The notes beneath the pieces were generated by a model. That model was not told the DNA's origin. It saw nothing but the letters and a program-made list of their open reading frames with translations, and did not search any database. The position numbers and the translations under genes were made by a program. Below are positions 7,825 through 11,007 of a stretch of DNA of 11,007 nt, in pieces; within the stretch, counting starts at the first letter, position 1; every line of letters begins with the position of its first letter. Source of the DNA: JBHIBA01 sp046758845 (GTDB lineage: Bacteria; UBA8248; JACPRG01; G963555815); assembly GCA_046758845.1 (NCBI GenBank), contig JBHIBA010000143.1, positions 1-11,007 of the forward strand, given 5' to 3'.

Positions 7825-8430
7825 ATGAAACGGGCGCTTTCTCTGGTGGCAGTTGCGTCGATCCTGCTTCTTTTTTCGGCACAAGCACGAGCGCAAAAAG
7901 AGGTTCGGGTGGCGTTTTTCAGTCCGTTCATTTTGACGGGGGGGGGAGGTACGATCAAGTCGATCGTCCTTCTCAGAAACCTTTCGTCGGACAAGCCTCT
8001 CACCATCTTGAATGTCGAGATCATCGACCAGGCAACCGGCCTTGACGTGGCGAACCTCGGAAGTGGCTGCCCTTTCGCGGGTGAACTTCCCTTTGTTCTC
8101 GAACCTTTGGGGCAAGGCCAAAACGCCATCAAATTCTTCGTGAGTGAATGCCTGAGCGTCGGCCCGAAGAGCGGCCCTCTCGTGGGCAGCACCCTTGACA
8201 GTACCATCCGGGCCGATTTCCTGACTATCCTGACCGTTGAAGCGGCGGGAGATAAGGCCATAGGAGGTAACACCGCCCTTATCGCGCCTCCAGATGGAGC
8301 CCGGAGGAGACCATACCGCCGGTCATACTCAAATGACGCAGATGGACTGAGAAGGGGCAATTCGTCCCGTAGCAAAATATTCAAACTGACCCACTACCCT
8401 CAAAGCCCACTTCTTGTCTTTACCCATTAG
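7825..8430 (+). CDS. small exported protein of unknown function
   Basis: The start at 7825 is chosen because AAAGGAGG (7812-7819) sits 5 nt upstream, and because it gives a classic signal peptide: MKRALS, hydrophobic LVAVASILLLF, then a cleavage site near AQARA-Q (about residues 20-24). An in-frame GTG at 7807 is less likely. The mature part (about residues 25-160) is rich in beta-prone residues (VRVAFFSPFILTGGGG, IVLLRNL, LTILNVEIID), with two cysteines near residues 75 and 112 that could form a disulphide, fitting a periplasmic or secreted beta domain. The last 45 or so residues are basic and low in hydrophobics (RRRPYRRSYS). A different frame from about 8289 gives SRWSPEETIPPVILK and stops at 8334-8336, so the 3' end may be frameshifted. 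A 9-G run lies at 7938-7946. It is transcribed alone, and a GC-rich hairpin follows the stop. No family recognised. Confidence 0.7.
   Translation: MKRALSLVAVASILLLFSAQARAQKEVRVAFFSPFILTGGGGTIKSIVLLRNLSSDKPLTILNVEIIDQATGLDVANLGSGCPFAGELPFVLEPLGQGQNAIKFFVSECLSVGPKSGPLVGSTLDSTIRADFLTILTVEAAGDKAIGGNTALIAPPDGARRRPYRRSYSNDADGLRRGNSSRSKIFKLTHYPQSPLLVFTH
7938..7946 (+). repeat. 9-G homopolymer inside the exported-protein gene
   Basis: Nine consecutive G fall early in the coding sequence and encode part of the ILTGGGGT segment. Loss of one G leads to a TGA after about 26 codons, and gain of one G also leads to an early stop, so slippage here would switch the protein off. Poly-G tracts of this length are known contingency sites for phase variation of surface or secreted proteins in some bacteria. 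Whether this one varies is unknown; an assembly or sequencing error is an alternative. Confidence 0.8.
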
Positions 8431-8432
8431 GT

Positions 8433-8458
8433 CCCCCCGCCAGAGGATGGCGCGGGGG
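8433..8458 (+). terminator. GC-rich hairpin after the exported-protein gene
   Basis: CCCCCCGCCA (8433-8442) pairs with TGGCG-C-GGGGG (8448-8458) over 10 bp with a single bulged C and a 5-nt loop. It begins 3 bp after the stop codon. Only a weak T-rich stretch (GATTTTAC) occurs about 14 nt later, so termination would be imperfect, but the position favours a terminator. Confidence 0.5.
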
Positions 8459-8575
8459 CGCCAATGCGTTGATTTTACAAGAGTAATCCGCTCGGAATCC
8501 CTCGAAAATTGTCATCCATATGGAAAATCCGGGTATAGTAGAAAACTTTATTGAAGCGCGAAACGCTCTGAAACC

Positions 8576-8779
8576 CTACGTGGATCTGTGACGCGGAATG
8601 CCTGCCTTGGCGAGCATCTCTTGGAGCATCCGCACTGAGGCGGGGGCGTGTCCGGCATAGTGGTTGTTGAAGTAGGCCAGGACATCCAGTTTTCGCTCAA
8701 GCAGGTCCTGAAAGACGGGAATCCAGCGGAGAAGGTCTTCCGTCCGGTCAATCACCGGCTTGTCCCGGAGCCGGGCATC
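8576..8779 (-). pseudogene. C-terminal fragment of a DUF72 (YecE-like) protein
   Basis: On the minus strand the frame reads RDKPVIDRTEDLLRW, then IPVFQDLLERKLDVLAYF, NNHYAGHAPASVRMLQEM and LAKAGIPRHRST before a stop at 8576. The pattern of an aspartate/arginine region followed by aYFNNHYAGHAPASVR is the hallmark C-terminal part of DUF72, a TIM-barrel-like family of unknown function. Full DUF72 proteins are about 240-300 residues, so about three quarters is missing. The similarity fades near 8780, where a transposase remnant on the other strand begins. No start signal. It contains the second copy of the 41-bp repeat. Confidence 0.7.
8691..8731. repeat. 41-bp direct repeat, copy 2
   Basis: Identical to 6630-6670 over 41 bases. 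Here it sits in the natural DUF72 context (encoding RWIPVFQDLLERK on the minus strand), so this copy is the likely source and the one 2,061 bp upstream the displaced patch. Confidence 0.85.
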
Positions 8780-8784
8780 GCCTC

Positions 8785-8961
8785 GATCTTGTGACGGCCG
8801 CCAAGCCAGCGGATAAAGACGAGAAGCCAATCTGGATTGGTGCGAAGGTGGTTACCCATCCCCGGACCATCACCCTCCAGATGGCCGAGGAGGCGGTGCC
8901 CAGGGAAGTGTTCGCCCTGATCTTGGACCGAATCAACCGATTACGGCCGGTGCCGGTCTAA
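8785..8961 (+). pseudogene. C-terminal remnant of a DDE transposase (IS1380-like)
   Basis: In the plus frame ending with TAA at 8959-8961 the sequence reads LVTAAKPADKDEKPIWIGAK, VVTHPRTITLQ, then MAEEAVPREVFALIL and DRINRLRPVPV. The MAE-AVPRE-F--IL--I--LR ending resembles the C-terminus of transposases that I associate from memory with the IS1380/IS4-type DDE group; the exact family is uncertain. Only about 55-60 residues remain and no start or inverted repeat is visible. It meets the DUF72 fragment head-on near 8780, suggesting the insertion truncated that gene and was then itself deleted. The minus-strand ORF at 8748-8936 is a shadow. Confidence 0.45.
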
Positions 8962-9308
8962 CCTTGCGCAGAGGGTTCCCGGCAGCATGAGGTGATTGGT
9001 TAACGGGTTGAACCGCGGGCAGAGGGGACCGGAGGGCGAGGGTCCGCCCTTTGGGCCAGCCGATGGCCGTCAGCCCCCTGTTGCGGAGGGTTGGAAAGCT
9101 GGTGACAAGCCCACCGGAAGGGGATCAAATGGTTTTCATCGGGAAAAGGGACCGGAAACCGCCCAAGCAAGTTGATATGGGAAATTCCGGAGAAAGTGTA
9201 AGAATTGATAACACCCCTGTCCGTGGATTTTGCAGGCCCCTCTAAGCATGTGACTCAGATCATCCCTATAACCCTAATAAGTTCCAATGGTTACAGTCAT
9301 TCAGGGTT
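8962..9308. other. intergenic region upstream of the sigma-54 promoter
   Basis: No supported gene. A 64-residue frame at 9051-9245 (starting MGQPMAVSPL) has no family signature and no clear ribosome binding site. A small hairpin is formed by AGGGCG (9033-9038) and CGCCCT (9045-9050). Any activator sites for the sigma-54 promoter would be expected in 9150-9300, but I could not identify a convincing inverted repeat there. Confidence 0.4.
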
Positions 9309-9325
9309 TTGGCACGGACCTTGCG
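9309..9325 (+). promoter_or_regulatory. sigma-54 (RpoN) -24/-12 promoter
   Basis: TTGGCACGGACCTTGCG matches the consensus YTGGCACGRNNNTTGC at every fixed position. GG (9311-9312) and GC (9323-9324) are separated by exactly 10 bp, as this sigma factor requires. Transcription would start near 9336, about 180 nt before the outer-membrane protein gene. Sigma-54 promoters are silent without an ATP-driven enhancer-binding protein, so expression of the downstream gene is probably tied to a specific signal. The activator is not in this window. Confidence 0.8.
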
Positions 9326-9365
9326 AAGCTATTAGGCATTCGTTGAATAGAACGGCAAATGGGAA

Positions 9366-9375
9366 TGACCGGTCA
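9366..9375. promoter_or_regulatory. 10-bp perfect palindrome in the leader
   Basis: TGACCGGTCA is a perfect palindrome about 30 nt downstream of the predicted sigma-54 start site. A dimeric regulator could bind it, for example as a downstream operator. A site of this length can also occur by chance. Confidence 0.25.
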
Positions 9376-9513
9376 AAGAGGGCAAGTACGCCCTCAGCTG
9401 GGCCCCTCTTTCCTGCCGCCGGTTCTTGTGCACTTAAAGCAAATTGGATATTGAGCGACGAAGGTACACGCCGTACGGCAAATTGCCTGCCTTCTCAAGA
9501 GGGGGCGAGGGCG

Positions 9514-10374
9514 ATGAAGATGCACTGGCTGTTACCCATGGGTGTGGTGCTCTTTGCCGTTGTCTTACTTTTCCCCCCACTCGCCCCGGCGCAGGTCCGC
9601 GTGCCCTTCAAGGCGAAACTCCCGAAGGTCTTATCGCCTGTGACGCAGATGACCCAGACCGGAGACGAAGCAGCCGGCCGTCTGGGCCGGAGGGGACGGG
9701 CGGACTTCATCGTCGCCGAATGGGACTATTTCGTAGCCGTCTTCGTCGGGGCGGCGATTCCCTTGGATACGGACCTCAAGGTGACCGACCTACTCACCTT
9801 GACGAACTTCACGGCGAAGGACGTGGAGCTGGACACTTCGGCTTCCATCGGGGGAAAGATGGGGGCCTGGTGGACAGGTCTGCGCCCGAGCACCAGCCTT
9901 GATTTCGGCGCCGAGTTGGACGTTACGCGTTTCGCCCCGGATATCAACTCGCAGGGGGCGCGGGCGAGCGGCACATTTCTCGGAATCCCCATCATCAGTG
10001 TAGTGACGAATAGAATCGACCTGAGCGCAACAATTTTCGCCGTCAACCTGATGGCCCGCTGGCCCCTTGGCCTGAGCCCTGGGCTACCCCATGGAAGGTG
10101 GCACCCTTATGTAGGGATAGGGGGCGGGTTCGAGGTCTTGGACGCAGACCCTGCGGGGCCAGGAGACGATAGGACCATGACCGGGGTGCTGCAGGTGCTC
10201 ACGGGCCTGAAGTACTTCGTCACTAGGTACTTCGCCCTGTTCGGCGAGTACAAGTATACGCATGGGGGACACACCTTCCAGGGCGTCACAGGCAAGGTCG
10301 AAGCCGACGTCAGCGCCACCCACATCGTGGGCGGCGTGGCCGTCCACTTCCCTTTCGGGGAGACGTCACGGTAA
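9514..10374 (+). CDS. outer-membrane beta-barrel protein
   Basis: The start at 9514 gives 286 residues beginning with a signal peptide: MKMHW, hydrophobic LLPMGVVLFAVVLLF, PPLAPAQ with cleavage near residue 27. The frame is open further upstream to 9205, but that part is not protein-like and contains the sigma-54 promoter. Purine-rich GAGGGCG and GAGGGGG precede the ATG. The mature protein shows alternating, aromatic-rich strands of a small barrel: AEWDYFVAVFVGAA (68-81), SIGGKMGAWWTG (111-122), SLDFGAELDVTRF (128-140), RWHPYVGIGGGFEVL (195-209), LKYFVTRYFALFGEYKYTH (232-250) and a final HIVGGVAVHF (270-279). The HPYVGIGGGFE and ALFGEYKY segments resemble the OMP_b-brl/OmpA-like barrel families. 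It probably sits in the outer membrane; the substrate or role is unknown. A broken IS630 gene begins 4 bp after its stop, so the PFGETSR tail after the usual terminal Phe could be slightly altered, but the barrel looks whole. Confidence 0.85.
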   Translation: MKMHWLLPMGVVLFAVVLLFPPLAPAQVRVPFKAKLPKVLSPVTQMTQTGDEAAGRLGRRGRADFIVAEWDYFVAVFVGAAIPLDTDLKVTDLLTLTNFTAKDVELDTSASIGGKMGAWWTGLRPSTSLDFGAELDVTRFAPDINSQGARASGTFLGIPIISVVTNRIDLSATIFAVNLMARWPLGLSPGLPHGRWHPYVGIGGGFEVLDADPAGPGDDRTMTGVLQVLTGLKYFVTRYFALFGEYKYTHGGHTFQGVTGKVEADVSATHIVGGVAVHFPFGETSR

Positions 10375-10378
10375 GGGA

Positions 10379-10831
10379 CTACGAGGGACAGTTGAACGTC
10401 CTGACTCGATGGGGTTGCAGGCCGTGGGCGTCCCCCCAGATGCGCTGCACCGTGGCGGGACTCACCCCTTGGGCCTGGGCCAGGGTTCGGCAACTCCAGT
10501 GAGTTGCTCCTTGGGGTCGGGTGTGTAAGGTGGCTTTTACGATCTGGCGAACCCTGTGCGGTCCAATGCGCCGCTTTCGACCCCGGCCCGGGCGAACCCG
10601 CGTGAGCCCTTGCACGCCTTCAGCCGAATATCGCTTGCGCCACTGAAGGACGGTCGACCGGGTGACCCCCAATTGGGCGGCGATTCGGCAGTCGGCCCAC
10701 CCGTCGGCGGCCCGCAGGACGATGGCGGCCCGCAAGGCGACTTGCTGGGACGTGGAGTGCGCGCGCAACCAAGCCTTCAAGGTCCGTCGATCCTCATCGG
10801 ATACAGGCAGGGCTGTGGCTGGCGGGTACAT
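10379..10831 (-). pseudogene. truncated IS630-family transposase (N-terminal DNA-binding half)
   Basis: The 150-residue frame starts MYPPATALPVSDEDRRTLKA and carries the first helix-turn-helix (IVLRAADGWADCRIAAQLGV, then TRSTVLQWRKRY, about residues 37-68), the linker GLTRVRPGRGRKRR, and a second helical domain (TLAQAQGVSPATVQRIW, then HGLQPHRVRTF). This is the N-terminal DNA-binding part of IS630-type transposases, which cut and paste into TA sites. The family normally continues HRVRTFKLS and a DDE catalytic domain of about 190 residues. Here TTCAA-CTGTCC lacks one base, the frame shifts and stops at 10379, and the DDE domain is absent because the outer-membrane protein gene lies there. It cannot encode an active enzyme. 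An extra Gly in RIWGDAHG may also be decay. Confidence 0.8.
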
Positions 10832-10872
10832 GTCCCAAGGATATCAGCTTCCTGTGTAAGTGTATAGTTATT

Positions 10873-10974
10873 CTTGAGACACTACACTAGGTTGACCTGC
10901 TGGGAAGGCTCGCCTACCCGGAGGGGTGGATTGGTTTTCAATGGTGGATACCACCTAGTGTCGCGTCCCTCAAG
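10873..10974. mobile_element. imperfect inverted ends, possible MITE or IS-end remnant
   Basis: CTTGAGACACTACACTAGGT (10873-10892) and the reverse complement of 10953-10974 (CTTGAGGGACGCGACACTAGGT, 22 nt) share CTTGAG at one side and ACACTAGGT at the other, with the middle differing by two bases in length. They bound about 60 bp of non-coding DNA and lie just upstream of the truncated IS630 transposase start. They may be the terminal repeats of a small non-autonomous element or two related IS ends left face to face. A short GGTGG/CCACC hairpin (10943-10955) overlaps the second arm. No target duplication is obvious within the window. Confidence 0.4.
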
Positions 10975-11007
10975 TTCGTTCAATAAGAAAAACGGTGTCT
11001 CTCAGAC

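Noticed and set aside
1..11007. CRISPR arrays, tRNA or rRNA genes, known riboswitches
   Set aside because: I saw no regularly spaced repeats, no tRNA-like cloverleaf with a T-loop motif, and no conserved riboswitch core on either strand by eye.

Overview
This window looks like a loosely packed, partly decayed stretch of a Gram-negative bacterial chromosome. The evidence is a rod-shape mreB gene, an outer-membrane beta-barrel gene with a signal peptide, a consensus sigma-54 (-24/-12) promoter, and several broken transposase or accessory genes. The overall composition looks moderately GC-rich. I cannot name the species. A free-living, IS-rich Gram-negative lineage (for example NC10/Methylomirabilota, Nitrospirota or a deltaproteobacterial relative) would fit, but that is a guess.

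Layout. Bases 1-3945 (+) hold one very large gene for a KAP-family P-loop NTPase. Its start is cut off by the window edge, and it has two membrane helices inside the NTPase domain and a helical tail of about 1,000 residues of unknown function. Bases 3946-5083 are intergenic and decayed: a perfect 10-bp hairpin, the remnant of an XRE-type helix-turn-helix gene (-) with an internal stop and a frameshift, a possible membrane-protein fragment, and two further hairpins. Bases 5084-6106 (-) are an intact mreB with no mreC or mreD next to it. Bases 6107-7824 contain no convincing full-length gene; they hold one copy of a 41-bp repeat, a perfect 7-bp inverted repeat and a few tiny ORFs. Bases 7825-8430 (+) encode a small exported protein with a strong ribosome binding site, a 9-G homopolymer in its coding region and a suspicious C-terminus, followed by a GC-rich hairpin.

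Bases 8576-8961 are a junk junction. A C-terminal piece of a DUF72 gene (-), containing the second copy of the 41-bp repeat, meets the C-terminal end of a transposase (+). Bases 9309-10374 hold a sigma-54 promoter, a leader of about 180 nt and an outer-membrane beta-barrel gene (+). An N-terminal half of an IS630-type transposase (-) starts 4 bp after the barrel gene's stop codon. A pair of imperfect inverted ends lies at 10873-10974.

Four genes look functional: the KAP NTPase, mreB, the exported protein (with reservations about its 3' end) and the outer-membrane protein. They do not form an operon, and their orientations and spacing suggest independent transcription. The two most interesting items are the giant KAP NTPase, whose family includes phage-exclusion proteins, and the sigma-54-controlled outer-membrane protein.
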